Below, one piece after another: positions 36,826-45,633 of a stretch of DNA of 55,156 bases. Numbering within the stretch: the first letter of the stretch is position 1; the number at the start of each line of letters is the position of its first letter. The stretch lies in NCBI GenBank assembly GCA_033762075.1, contig JANRLY010000022.1, forward strand, positions 1 to 55,156. The letters are read 5' to 3'. The notes beneath the pieces were generated by a model. The model was not told the origin of the DNA. It was given only the letters and a program-made list of their open reading frames with translations, and ran no database searches. The position numbers were made by a program, and so were the translations under genes. This stretch comes from VFKI01 sp033762075. GTDB taxonomy: Bacteria; Pseudomonadota; Gammaproteobacteria; DSM-16500.

Positions 36826-37620
36826 TTACACAGCCACCTCTGCTTTAATATGTGGGTGCGCTTCATAATGTGTCATCTCAAAATCATCGTATTGATAATC
36901 AAAAATCGATGGTGGCTGACGCTTGATCACTAATTGAGGTAAGGCATGCGGCTGACGCGACAATTGTAAGTTAACTTGCTCAAGATGATTAGAATAAATA
37001 TGACAATCACCCCCTGTCCAAATAAATTCGCCAACTTGTAAATGACATTGTTGCGCAATCATGTGTGTCAGCAATGAATATGATGCAATATTAAAAGGCA
37101 CACCTAAAAAAGCATCTGCGGAACGTTGATACAATTGGCAAGATAATTTGCCTGCTGCGACATAAAATTGAAATAACAAATGACATGGTGGTAATTTCAT
37201 TTGATCGAGTTCGCCAACATTCCAGGCACTCACGATTAAACGACGTGAATCAGGATTGGCTTGAATATTGTTCACGAGCTCACTGATTTGATCAATCGTA
37301 CGTCCTTCTGCTGTGCGCCAAGCTCGCCATTGCTTGCCATACACAGGACCGAGGTTGCCATTTTCATCAGCCCACTCATCCCAAATCGTCACTTTATTGT
37401 CTTGCAAATAACGCACATTTGTATCACCGCGCAAAAACCACAATAATTCGTGGATAATGCTTTTGAGCGAAAGTTTTTTTGTCGTGACAAGTGGAAAACC
37501 TTTTTGTAGATCAAAACGCATTTGATACGCAAATGTGCTCAGTGTCCCAGTGCCTGTTCGATCTTTTTTAACAACACCGACATCACGAATATGTCGCAAA
37601 AAATCAAGATACTGTTGCAT
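36826..37620 (-). CDS. thyA: Thymidylate synthase
   Basis: ThyA converts dUMP to dTMP using methylene-tetrahydrofolate. The 264-residue protein, beginning MQQYLDFLRHIRD, equals the E. coli enzyme in length. It has KDRTGTGTLSTF, the catalytic Cys in LPPCHLLFQFYV, YQRSADAFLGVPFNIASY and GDCHIYSNHLEQ. ATG 37620 is preferred over the frame's upstream start because of length and the GAGGA ten bases upstream. It overlaps the lgt 3' end by 17 bases; lgt-thyA is a widely conserved pair. Confidence 0.97.
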   Translation of the reverse strand: MQQYLDFLRHIRDVGVVKKDRTGTGTLSTFAYQMRFDLQKGFPLVTTKKLSLKSIIHELLWFLRGDTNVRYLQDNKVTIWDEWADENGNLGPVYGKQWRAWRTAEGRTIDQISELVNNIQANPDSRRLIVSAWNVGELDQMKLPPCHLLFQFYVAAGKLSCQLYQRSADAFLGVPFNIASYSLLTHMIAQQCHLQVGEFIWTGGDCHIYSNHLEQVNLQLSRQPHALPQLVIKRQPPSIFDYQYDDFEMTHYEAHPHIKAEVAV

Positions 37621-38404
37621 GTTTAAAGCATCCTCTATATGCCCAGCACAAAATCGCAACGCCAATTGCCATCATCGGCAAAGATAACAATTGCCCTTTC
37701 GTCATCCACCCCAGTGCAACAAAACCAATTTGCGCGTCAGGTTGTCGAAAAAACTCGACGGAAAAACGCATCGCGCCATACAACAATAAAAATAATCCTG
37801 ACACAGCACCACGCGGATGTGTTTTACGCGAAAATAACGCAAGCAGTGTAAATAATAAAATACCTTCTAAGAAGAATTCGTATAATTGGGAAGGATGCCT
37901 TGCCTCGGCACCTGCATGCGGAAAAACCATCGCCCAAGGTACAGTCGTCACACGGCCCCACAATTCACCATTAATGAAATTACCAATACGGCCAAATGCT
38001 AATCCCAACGGCACAGCTGGAGCAATAAAATCGGTGACATCAAACAAAGCGATATTTTTTCGTTTCGCATAAAACCACAATGCAATAATCACACCCAATA
38101 AACCACCATGAAAAGCCATTCCACCCTGCCAAATCATGAAGATAATCCACGGTGCATGAATAAAATCATTGAGGTCGTAAAAAACCATATAGCCTAAACG
38201 GCCACCGATCAGTAAACCGACCATGCCATAAAATAAAATATCTGCGAGCGCTTCAGCGGAAAATAATCCCGGTTTTTTGCGTAAGCGTGATTGCAGAAAA
38301 AGCCACGCAGAAAAAAGTCCCGCTAAATACATTAACCCATACCAATGCACCGGTACGGGGCCGATATGAAAAGCTATTGGATCAATGTGTGGATACGTTA
38401 ACAT
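37604..38404 (-). CDS. lgt: Prolipoprotein diacylglyceryl transferase
   Basis: Lgt attaches diacylglycerol to the lipobox Cys of prolipoproteins at the inner membrane. The 266-residue protein has seven hydrophobic segments and the signature FGRIGNFINGELWGR, plus YGLMYLAGLFSAW, GGRLGYMVFY, MAFHGGLLG and ARHPSQLYEFFLEG. It is the first gene of the same-strand run that continues through thyA into the fucose genes. Confidence 0.96.
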   Translation of the reverse strand: MLTYPHIDPIAFHIGPVPVHWYGLMYLAGLFSAWLFLQSRLRKKPGLFSAEALADILFYGMVGLLIGGRLGYMVFYDLNDFIHAPWIIFMIWQGGMAFHGGLLGVIIALWFYAKRKNIALFDVTDFIAPAVPLGLAFGRIGNFINGELWGRVTTVPWAMVFPHAGAEARHPSQLYEFFLEGILLFTLLALFSRKTHPRGAVSGLFLLLYGAMRFSVEFFRQPDAQIGFVALGWMTKGQLLSLPMMAIGVAILCWAYRGCFKHATVS

Positions 38405-38452
38405 AATTTTTCTCGCTTAAAATGAAAAAATAGTTTTATAAAATCCCTCCTA

Positions 38453-38610
38453 CCTCCCTTTTTCAAAGGGAGAAAAAGCGTAGCTTCCCTCTTTGAAAAG
38501 GAGAAAAAGCGTAGCTTCCCTCTTTGAAAAGGAGAAAAAGCGCAGCTTCCCCCTTTGAAAAGGAGAAAAAGCGCAGCTTCCCCCTTTGAAAAAGGGGGAT
38601 TGAGGGGGAT
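38453..38610. repeat. 31-bp tandem repeat array with flanking hairpins
   Basis: Four copies of a 31-bp unit (38469-38499, 38500-38530, 38531-38561, 38562-38592), each beginning GGAGAAAAAGCG and ending CTTTGAAAA; units differ by one or two bases. Each contains a small hairpin (CCCTCTTTGAAAAGGAG-like). The block is bounded by CCCTTTTTCAAAGGG on the left and CCCCCTTTGAAAAAGGGGG on the right. It looks like an expanded palindromic intergenic repeat. Together with the short flanks it fills the gap between lgt and the TauE permease. Confidence 0.85.
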
Positions 38611-38614
38611 TTAA

Positions 38615-39382
38615 TCAAAAAAACAAATACCCCGCCATTATCAACAGAAAAATACCAAACGCGCGTCGTGAAAGTGTTTTCGGTAAATACATCACCAACT
38701 TAACGCCGAGGGGTGCTGCCATCATACTCGCTAATGCCACACTAAAAAAAGCAGTGAGGTCAATATATTTTCCAGTGTGAGCGACAGAACCTAAAAATAA
38801 AAATCCCAGCGTCGCTGTCAAGCCAATGGTTAAACCGCAAAGCACGGAAGTCCCCGCTGCTTCGCGCATCTCTAATCCCGCGCGCAAGAAAAAAGGCGAT
38901 AATAATGCTCCGCCACCTATTCCTAAAATACCGGACAAAATACCAGTCCCTGTGCCAATGACTCGTAAGATAAAAGGAGGCACATCAAATGTCGCCTGTT
39001 TTTTATATTGTCTCGACAATAGCAAACGGCCACCAATATATAATAAAAAAACAGCAAAACAGATGCGTATCGCACGTGCGGGCATTTGTGTCGCAATTGC
39101 AGCACCGAGTAAACTCCCAATCATCAACCAAATAATCATCGGACGAATCACTGACCAACGCACATTATTTTTACGATGATGCGCATACAAAGAAGAAAGC
39201 GATGTCATGATCATGACTGCCAATGATGTCGCCGCAGCTGCGTGCACCGCGTGTGAAGCAGAATATCCGTTGTGGTACTGGAAAACAAAAGATAAAGCAG
39301 GCACAACAACAACACCGCCACCAATACCAAAAAGTCCAGAAAGAATGCCTGCGATTGCACCGATGAGAAAATATGCCGTCAT
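38615..39382 (-). CDS. TauE/SafE-family sulfite/anion exporter
   Basis: This 255-residue membrane protein is made of two homologous halves, each opening with a Gly-rich helix (GILSGLFGIGGGVVVVPAL and GILSGILGIGGGALLSPF), the hallmark of the TauE/SafE (DUF81) family. About eight hydrophobic segments are visible. Members export sulfite, sulfonates or organic anions; the substrate here is unknown. ATG 39382 is preferred to a TTG at 39403. It stands alone, after the tandem repeat. Confidence 0.88.
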   Translation of the reverse strand: MTAYFLIGAIAGILSGLFGIGGGVVVVPALSFVFQYHNGYSASHAVHAAAATSLAVMIMTSLSSLYAHHRKNNVRWSVIRPMIIWLMIGSLLGAAIATQMPARAIRICFAVFLLYIGGRLLLSRQYKKQATFDVPPFILRVIGTGTGILSGILGIGGGALLSPFFLRAGLEMREAAGTSVLCGLTIGLTATLGFLFLGSVAHTGKYIDLTAFFSVALASMMAAPLGVKLVMYLPKTLSRRAFGIFLLIMAGYLFF

Positions 39383-39519
39383 ATCCGTGATATCCAACCT
39401 CAAAATCGAGCCATTGTAGCAAAAAACACCTTCGATAACACTCTGAGGATGCTGTTTTAACTTATTGATTTTACTGCGTTTATATCGACTTCTGTTTTAA
39501 TTTGAACATGCTGGATATA

Positions 39520-39544
39520 TTTAATCATTTCTTAGGCTTATACT
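39520..39544 (+). promoter_or_regulatory. Promoter with possible PmrA-like box before the ankyrin gene
   Basis: A -10 TATACT lies at 39539-39544, 30 bases before the ATG. Just upstream are TTAATcaT (39521) and cTTAGGcT (39531), with an 11-base step between the TTAnn cores, as in the Legionella/Coxiella PmrA box (cTTAATatT repeated). The second half is a poor match, so this is tentative. Confidence 0.3.
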
Positions 39545-39573
39545 AGCCGCACCTTAAAACGCGGGAAACTTAT

Positions 39574-41160
39574 ATGTTGCGCTCAACCAGTAACGACAGC
39601 TCATCGTCAGACAGCGAAAATGAGCATAAATCCGAGAAAGAAATCCCCACCAAAAGAACACCTAATAACATTAGTAATAAAAAATATGGCATAAAAACTC
39701 CAGGAGAAGCTTTTAAAACGCTAATGGAAATAGGCGGGATGATTCATGACATCAACATGTATGGAGACGACCCGAGACTGAGCATCAAACTCACCGAAAA
39801 ATTAAGCCTCTTAGAAAATTACATCAGTGATGACAATGCTCTTCGAGAAATTGCTTACGCCATAAATGAACAAGAGCGCACACTGTTCACTGAGTTAATG
39901 ATCATGCTTTCGCACGGGTACTATGGCTTTCAAAAAGAAAATGAATCGCAACGTGAGCGCCTTTTGGATTACTTCATCGCCTATGATGCAACTTTACCAC
40001 TGCGCACAGATCACGCACAAAGAACTGCTCTGCACTATGCATCTAACCATGGAAATGTGCTAGCTGCGGAATATCTTTTGCGACAATCTTGCGCTGAAAG
40101 ACTTATTAATCTTCAGGATAATCACCAAAAAACAGCCCTTCACTACGCCACACAAAAGATTGTTGCTTACGAAAAATTTTATAACACAGCCTTATGCCTC
40201 TTAGCGCATGGCGCAGACCCTACCTTAAAAGATGAACATGGCAAAACAGCTAGAAGCATAATTAAGGAAAAAAAGAATGCGAATGATTATTTAAATTTTC
40301 AACTCACTTTGTTTGCCAGAGAAATGGAAATTAAATTTCAGTTAAAGAAAATTTCTCACGTCGACTTGTATGAAGCCATTCAATACAATGATCTCGCTGC
40401 ATTCGAATATTATTTTGCGCAACAAAACCAAGATCCCAATTGTTTTAATCCAACAAGCGAAGAACATTCAACACTTTTAATCGAAGCGTTCAAAGCAAAT
40501 CGTATAGTCATCTATTATTTTCTTCTCAAAAAATCTAGCGATGCACTAACACATGGCGCCGATCCACAAGGCAAAACAATTGTGCATCATATCTGCCAAC
40601 ATAAAACCTCCAGAAAAACCGTTGCATCACTCGAATCACTTTTCGCAGAAACAAAAGCGGATGTGACCATTGCAGATAAAAATGGAAAGACAGCTTTTTA
40701 TGCTGCAATTGATGAACGTATTTGTGACGATGAATTGCTCACAGAAATTTTAGAGACTTTCATCAAAGCCGGCGCTCGAAAAGAAACGTTGATGTTAGAA
40801 CTTTATCAAAGCGATAAACTATCTTGCCAACAACGAACATTTTGTTTGAAAATTTTAACAGAATCAGACCCTTCTATTGTCAATGCACAAGATAGTGATG
40901 GAAACACAGTGATGCACTATATCGCGATGAAAGGATTGCCCGGCAATCATGAAGCGATCAAATGCTTGTTAGATTACAACATCAATTTGAAGCTCAGAAA
41001 TGGCGAGAGTAAAACAGCTTTTGATGTTGCAGCACCCGGCAGCGACACCGCTTATTATTTACAGATGGCAGAAGAAAATCAGGCGTTGAAAATGCAACTT
41101 CAACAAAGGGAAATAGAAAAAGATATTCCCACACACAAAAAATCGCTGACGATGTTTTGA
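39574..41160 (+). CDS. Ankyrin repeat protein, effector-like
   Basis: This 528-residue protein has a Ser/Glu-rich N-terminus (STSNDSSSSDSENEHKSEKE). Ankyrin units begin near residue 145: QRTALHYASNHGNVLAAEYL, QKTALHYATQ..LLAHGADPTLKDEHGKTA, a middle set (DPQGKTIVHHICQH, DKNGKTAFYAAIDE) and a last pair (DGNTVMHYIAMKG, LKLRNGESKTAFDVA). The C-terminus is a short coiled coil (EENQALKMQLQQREIEKD). There is no signal peptide. In host-associated bacteria such proteins are often type IV effectors; that is inference. A decayed ankyrin gene lies convergently beside it. Confidence 0.85.
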   Translation: MLRSTSNDSSSSDSENEHKSEKEIPTKRTPNNISNKKYGIKTPGEAFKTLMEIGGMIHDINMYGDDPRLSIKLTEKLSLLENYISDDNALREIAYAINEQERTLFTELMIMLSHGYYGFQKENESQRERLLDYFIAYDATLPLRTDHAQRTALHYASNHGNVLAAEYLLRQSCAERLINLQDNHQKTALHYATQKIVAYEKFYNTALCLLAHGADPTLKDEHGKTARSIIKEKKNANDYLNFQLTLFAREMEIKFQLKKISHVDLYEAIQYNDLAAFEYYFAQQNQDPNCFNPTSEEHSTLLIEAFKANRIVIYYFLLKKSSDALTHGADPQGKTIVHHICQHKTSRKTVASLESLFAETKADVTIADKNGKTAFYAAIDERICDDELLTEILETFIKAGARKETLMLELYQSDKLSCQQRTFCLKILTESDPSIVNAQDSDGNTVMHYIAMKGLPGNHEAIKCLLDYNINLKLRNGESKTAFDVAAPGSDTAYYLQMAEENQALKMQLQQREIEKDIPTHKKSLTMF

Positions 41161-41166
41161 GGTGAA

Positions 41167-41531
41167 CTAAACACCTCGCGCACAAGCAGCCACAGACTTC
41201 AACATCGTCGCCGTTGGAATTCCGCCGGAGACACGAGGATCCATTCGCGGGGTATAGACCTATCAATGTTTAGTCCATGTTCAATAAGAAATTCAACAAA
41301 TGAAACATGATCACGCACAATTGCTAACTCGATTGGATGTTTGAGTTCTTCACTTAAACCATTCACCAACTCTATTTTTTTATCTGGGCATTTTTCCAAA
41401 ATCTTTTTTGCTTACTCAACATCTCCGCGACACGCAGCCATATTAAATGGTATTTTTGGCACATGAACGACTATCGTGGGAATTTCTTGACTGTCTGGTT
41501 TTTTTACTTTTACTGAATACATATTGCCCAT
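41167..41531 (-). pseudogene. Broken small ankyrin-type gene
   Basis: From ATG 41531 the frame reads MGNMYSVKVKKPDSQEIPT, then PFNMAACRGDVE, then an in-frame TAA (41414-41412), and resumes in the same frame with AKKILEKCPDKKIELVNGL, HPIELAIVRDHVSFVEFL and IEHGLNID. That is a typical pair of ankyrin repeats split by one nonsense codon. After LNID the better-looking sequence (MDPRVSGGIPTATM, ending ARGV) is in another frame to a TAG at 41167, so a frameshift is also likely. I read it as a recently inactivated gene. Confidence 0.6.
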
Positions 41532-41621
41532 TTTATTTTTCTAATGACTTGAATTTCATGAAGGCAGGCATGTTAACAAATAATTTTTATTTTGAATATG
41601 GCACTTATGCATAATACGAAC

Positions 41622-43898
41622 TCACCCTCTCTTTCCCGCACGCACTAATTCCCCTAACCCTGCTTTTTCTAATGCCAACGCCATGCGACAACGAATCATG
41701 ATAGCGTTTTCCATTTGCAAAACATCTTGCAATAATTGACAAGCTTCTTTGCGGGTAAAATGACGAATCACCCATTTAATGCGACTCAATGAAGAGGCAC
41801 TCATGCTCAATGAGTCAAAACCCATCGCAATTAATAACATTACAGCAATTGGATCGCCAGCTAATTCACCGCAAATACTGACGTGTTTCCCTTCTTGATG
41901 ACTCGCCTCAACGACAAGTAACAAAGCACGTAATACTGAGGGATGCAAAGAATCAAATAAAGTTGCAACGCGGGCATTATTGCGATCCACAGCAAGAATA
42001 TATTGCGTTAAATCATTACTACCCACCGAAAGAAAGTCGACACGTTTAGCAATCGCACGTGCTTGCCAAACAGCGGCAGGCACTTCAATCATCACCCCCA
42101 CTTGCGGCATGACAATATCAGGATACGTTTCTAAGACTTCAGCATGCGCTTTTTTCAATAAACGCAAAGCCTCGTCTACCTCACTCACATCTGTAATCAT
42201 CGGCAACATAATACGTAAATTATTATAGCCACGGCTTGCACGCATCATAGCGCGCACTTGTGTGAGAAAAATATCAGGATGATCAAGCGTGATGCGAATA
42301 CCGCGCCATCCTAAAAAAGGATTTTCTTCGTGCACAGGAAAATAAGATAATGATTTATCACCACCAATATCGAGTGTTCGCATCGTCACCATGCGCGGCG
42401 CAAACGAAGCTAATAATTGACGATAAATCACGCGTTGTTCTTCACCGGAAGGAAAACGATCCCGCATTAAAAAAGGAATTTCTGTGCGATATAAACCAAC
42501 CCCTTCAGCACCCGCAGCAAGTGACAAACTCACATCAACGCCTAATCCTGTATTCACCATGAGTGAAACTGGCTCATCATCAGCCAACTTGCCAGATTGA
42601 TCGCGCAACGATTCAAGTGATGACATCAGACGACGTTCTTCGTCTGCTAATTTTTGAAATTCTGCCCGCAATGCATCCGAAGGATTGACATAAATTTGCC
42701 CGAAATATCCATCTACAATAATTTCTTGGCTGTGTAATGATTGCATGGATACTTCAGTCACACCCATCACCGTGGGAATCCCCATGGCGCGCGCTAAAAT
42801 AGCGAGATGCGAACTTCCTGATCCTTTCGCAGAAATCACCCCCACTAAACATCCTTCAGGCACTTCCGCTAAATCGGCTGCAGTTAATTCTTCACCGATT
42901 AAAATGGTTTTATCCGCATAATCCGGCAATGTACGTTCGTTGCGTTGCAAATACGTTAAAACACGTTGACCGAGCGCACGAATATCCGCTGCACGTTCAC
43001 GTAAATAGTGATTATCTGAATTTTCGAGTTGTGTTGCATGAGATTCAATCACTTTACGCAACGCACCTTGCGCCCATTGTCCTTGACGAATGTGATGAAT
43101 AATTTCATCGCCTAAATCGGATGTTTCGAGAATGTATTGGTAAACTTTTAAAAGTTCGCGTTCTTCAAGTGGCAACTCAGAATATAAACGTTCGCCTAAC
43201 ACGCGAAATTCTTCGCGACCTAATTCAAGTGCTGCTTCGAGTAAACGAATCTCAGATTCGATATCTTCAGGTTCACGATCAGGCACAGTGGCGAGATTGA
43301 TGTCGTAAGAAATGACAACCCCTTGCCCAATACCAACACCCGGAGCACCCGGTATTCCAGCCCAAGCATTGTCTCTATTTTCGCGGGGACGTAAATCAAA
43401 TAAATTAGCTGCACCATGCATCACTTCAGCATGCGCAATAATCGCTGCTAATTGTGCAGCGAGTGTAATTAGAAAAGCTTCTTCTGATTCATCGTAACGA
43501 CGTGGTTCTCGTTGCTGCACAATCAATACACCCACCACTTGACGATGATAAATCATCGGCGCACCAAGAAAAGCGCGATAACTATCTTCTTCAGCAATCG
43601 GTACGCGTAAAAAACGTGGATGCGTCGTTGCATCGCTGATATTGAGTGTTTCTTCCCTTTCTCCCACTAAACCCACTAAGCCTTGATTGAGTGGAATACG
43701 AATTTGACCAATCGCTTTTGGATTGAGTCCGTTCGTCGCCATCAAAACATATTCGCCTGAACGACGATCCCATAAAAAAACAGAACACGCATCCGTTGAA
43801 AGCGCTTCCGAAACACAACGCACAACAGTATCCAGAACGCCGCGAAAATCCTGCGCGTTAGTGACTTCCTGAATAATTCGTCGTAATGTTTTCAGCAT
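41622..43898 (-). CDS. ptsP: Phosphoenolpyruvate-protein phosphotransferase PtsP (EI-Ntr)
   Basis: This is a 758-residue, full-length EI-Ntr. The N-terminal GAF domain (to ~165) contains STDACSVFLWD and FLGAPMIYHRQVVGVL. The phosphohistidine domain has GSGSSHLAILARAMGIPTVM. The PEP-binding barrel has EGVGLYRTEIPFLMRDRFPS, TMRTLDIGGDKSL, FLGWRGIRI and FLSVGSNDLTQYILAVDR. It phosphorylates NPr in the nitrogen PTS, a regulatory phosphorelay. It lies 29 bases downstream of rppH, as in many gammaproteobacteria, and is probably co-transcribed with it. Confidence 0.96.
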   Translation of the reverse strand: MLKTLRRIIQEVTNAQDFRGVLDTVVRCVSEALSTDACSVFLWDRRSGEYVLMATNGLNPKAIGQIRIPLNQGLVGLVGEREETLNISDATTHPRFLRVPIAEEDSYRAFLGAPMIYHRQVVGVLIVQQREPRRYDESEEAFLITLAAQLAAIIAHAEVMHGAANLFDLRPRENRDNAWAGIPGAPGVGIGQGVVISYDINLATVPDREPEDIESEIRLLEAALELGREEFRVLGERLYSELPLEERELLKVYQYILETSDLGDEIIHHIRQGQWAQGALRKVIESHATQLENSDNHYLRERAADIRALGQRVLTYLQRNERTLPDYADKTILIGEELTAADLAEVPEGCLVGVISAKGSGSSHLAILARAMGIPTVMGVTEVSMQSLHSQEIIVDGYFGQIYVNPSDALRAEFQKLADEERRLMSSLESLRDQSGKLADDEPVSLMVNTGLGVDVSLSLAAGAEGVGLYRTEIPFLMRDRFPSGEEQRVIYRQLLASFAPRMVTMRTLDIGGDKSLSYFPVHEENPFLGWRGIRITLDHPDIFLTQVRAMMRASRGYNNLRIMLPMITDVSEVDEALRLLKKAHAEVLETYPDIVMPQVGVMIEVPAAVWQARAIAKRVDFLSVGSNDLTQYILAVDRNNARVATLFDSLHPSVLRALLLVVEASHQEGKHVSICGELAGDPIAVMLLIAMGFDSLSMSASSLSRIKWVIRHFTRKEACQLLQDVLQMENAIMIRCRMALALEKAGLGELVRAGKRG

Positions 43899-43927
43899 AG
43901 CGTTTGCCTTGCGAAAAAAATGAATCT

Positions 43928-44419
43928 TTACGTATTTTGAAATCGCCCTGTTAACACAATGCGCGAAAATTCTTTCATCGCTAATCCATATACGCGACGC
44001 TTAAAAGAGACAACGCGCGTCAGCGGATACCAGTAAGACACCCAAGCCCACGAATCAAATTCAGGATCATCCGTTGCACCTAAATTAATACGTTCATCGT
44101 TATTTATCAGACGCAACAAAAACCATTTTTGCTTTTGGCCAATACAAACAGGCGTCGTATGTTTACGCACTAAGCGCGATGGTAATCGATAACGCAACCA
44201 CCCCCGCGTACAAGCAAGAATACGAACATCGTCTTTCATCAAACCAATTTCTTCACGTAATTCACGAAACATGGCATCTTCGGGTGACTCATTTTCGTGC
44301 ATGCCGCCCTGTGGAAATTGCCAAGCTGCTTTACCAATTCTTTTTGCTAAAAAAAGCTGACGTTGATCATTTACCAATATAATCCCAACGCCATGCCTAA
44401 AACCCTCTTCATCGATCAC
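43928..44419 (-). CDS. rppH: RNA pyrophosphohydrolase RppH
   Basis: RppH removes pyrophosphate from the 5' end of mRNA and starts decay. The 163-residue Nudix protein begins MIDEEGFRHGVGIIL (GTG start) and has AWQFPQGGMHENESPEDAMF with RELREEIGL forming the Nudix box, then WLRYRLPSRLVRK and QKWFLLRL typical of RppH. It precedes ptsP on the same strand. Confidence 0.95.
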   Translation of the reverse strand: MIDEEGFRHGVGIILVNDQRQLFLAKRIGKAAWQFPQGGMHENESPEDAMFRELREEIGLMKDDVRILACTRGWLRYRLPSRLVRKHTTPVCIGQKQKWFLLRLINNDERINLGATDDPEFDSWAWVSYWYPLTRVVSFKRRVYGLAMKEFSRIVLTGRFQNT

Positions 44420-44481
44420 GTGTTACCCCACGCACACTCTAAAAACCACTAGACAATAGTCTTCTCATTATGCCACATTTC

Positions 44482-44502
44482 ATTCGTTCAAAATGAACGA
44501 AT
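44482..44502. promoter_or_regulatory. 9-bp inverted repeat upstream of the FecCD permease
   Basis: ATTCGTTCA-AAA-TGAACGAAT is a perfect palindrome with a 3-base centre, 17 bases before the permease TTG start and between two divergent genes. It looks like an operator; it does not match the Fur consensus. The regulator is unknown. Confidence 0.45.
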
Positions 44503-44519
44503 AATGAAGGAATTTAGCA

Positions 44520-45524
44520 TTGGAACGCGTTTTTTCTCAGCCATTTAGACTTTCAGGCCAAACTGGGCTCGCTCTGGCTGGCTTTTGCACTTTAGCAGCT
44601 ATTTTTTATGCACTCTTTCATGGAACAGAGACTATCCAAACCCAATCATTTTTTGATGCCTTTTGGAATCATCAACCTTCCTTGGCACATGACATTCTCT
44701 TTCAATTGAGATTGCCGCGCATCCTATGCGCGTTTGTGACCGGTGGGCTTTTAGCGCTAGCAGGCTGTTTAATGCAAGCTTTATTACAGAACCCTTTAGC
44801 AGATCCCTATATTTTAGGGGTTTCCGGCGGCGCTTCTGTGGGCGCCCTCATTTGCACAGTATTGGGTTTATCTTCTTTTGTCATTGCCTGCGGCAGTTGG
44901 GCAGGCAGTTTGTTAACCATGGTATTAGTATGGATTTTATCCGGCCATCAACAACATAAAAAAGAATACAACATGTTATTGACCGGCATTGCCATCGCAA
45001 GTCTTTCTGCAGCTGTTGTGAGCATTATGTTAATTACCAGCCATCATTCCACTTTGCGTGGCATGTTATTTTGGATGATGGGTGATTTGAGCGATAGCAG
45101 TTGGCCCACGATGGGTTTTGTTGTACTCATCATTGGATTCATTTGCAGCTTTGGATTAGTCAATCAATTAAATGTTTTTGTGGGTGGCAAAGAAGAAGCC
45201 TATGCATTAGGAATTCCTGTTGCAAAATTACAAATTCAATTGTATTTGTTGGCTTCTCTGATGACAGCTACTGCTGTGACAATTGGTGGGTGCATTGGAT
45301 TTATTGGTTTGATCATTCCACATTTATTACGCATGGGTGCAACGAGTCAACATCGTTATCTATTGCCTAGCGCAGTTTTATTAGGTGCGGCATTATTAAT
45401 TTTTGCAGATACTTTTTCACAAATTATTTTAGCCCCGGAACAACTTCCTGTCGGGATGATCATGACACTCATTGGTGTACCCATTTTTTTATTTTTGCTC
45501 AGAAAAAATTTGCATGTCGTGTAA
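44520..45524 (+). CDS. FecCD/BtuC-family ABC permease, orphan
   Basis: This 334-residue integral membrane protein has about ten helices and family motifs LRLPRILCAFVTGGLLALAG, MQALLQNPLADPYILGVSGG, LLTGIAIASLSAAVVS, MGDLSDSSWP and GFIGLIIPHLLR. FecCD proteins are the membrane part of importers for iron-siderophores, haem or vitamin B12. The start is TTG (44520) with AAGGA upstream; no ATG fits. No ATPase or binding-protein gene is next to it in the window, so the partners must lie elsewhere or the gene is a remnant. Confidence 0.9.
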   Translation: MERVFSQPFRLSGQTGLALAGFCTLAAIFYALFHGTETIQTQSFFDAFWNHQPSLAHDILFQLRLPRILCAFVTGGLLALAGCLMQALLQNPLADPYILGVSGGASVGALICTVLGLSSFVIACGSWAGSLLTMVLVWILSGHQQHKKEYNMLLTGIAIASLSAAVVSIMLITSHHSTLRGMLFWMMGDLSDSSWPTMGFVVLIIGFICSFGLVNQLNVFVGGKEEAYALGIPVAKLQIQLYLLASLMTATAVTIGGCIGFIGLIIPHLLRMGATSQHRYLLPSAVLLGAALLIFADTFSQIILAPEQLPVGMIMTLIGVPIFLFLLRKNLHVV

Positions 45525-45633
45525 GTCGCCCCCTCTTATCGACGTAGGAATCCAAACAAAATCCTATCAGACAATCTTGCCTTAAAAGTGTATGATAATA
45601 GGACACTCATTTAACTAATTGCAAAGGATTGCA

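Noticed and set aside
32920..37620. thyA next to a fuconate dehydratase, recalling the human TYMS-ENOSF1 antisense pair
   Set aside because: Here the genes are on the same strand and separated by two others; the resemblance is probably chance.
38469..38592. CRISPR-like array
   Set aside because: The 31-bp units are directly adjacent with no spacers and no cas genes are present.
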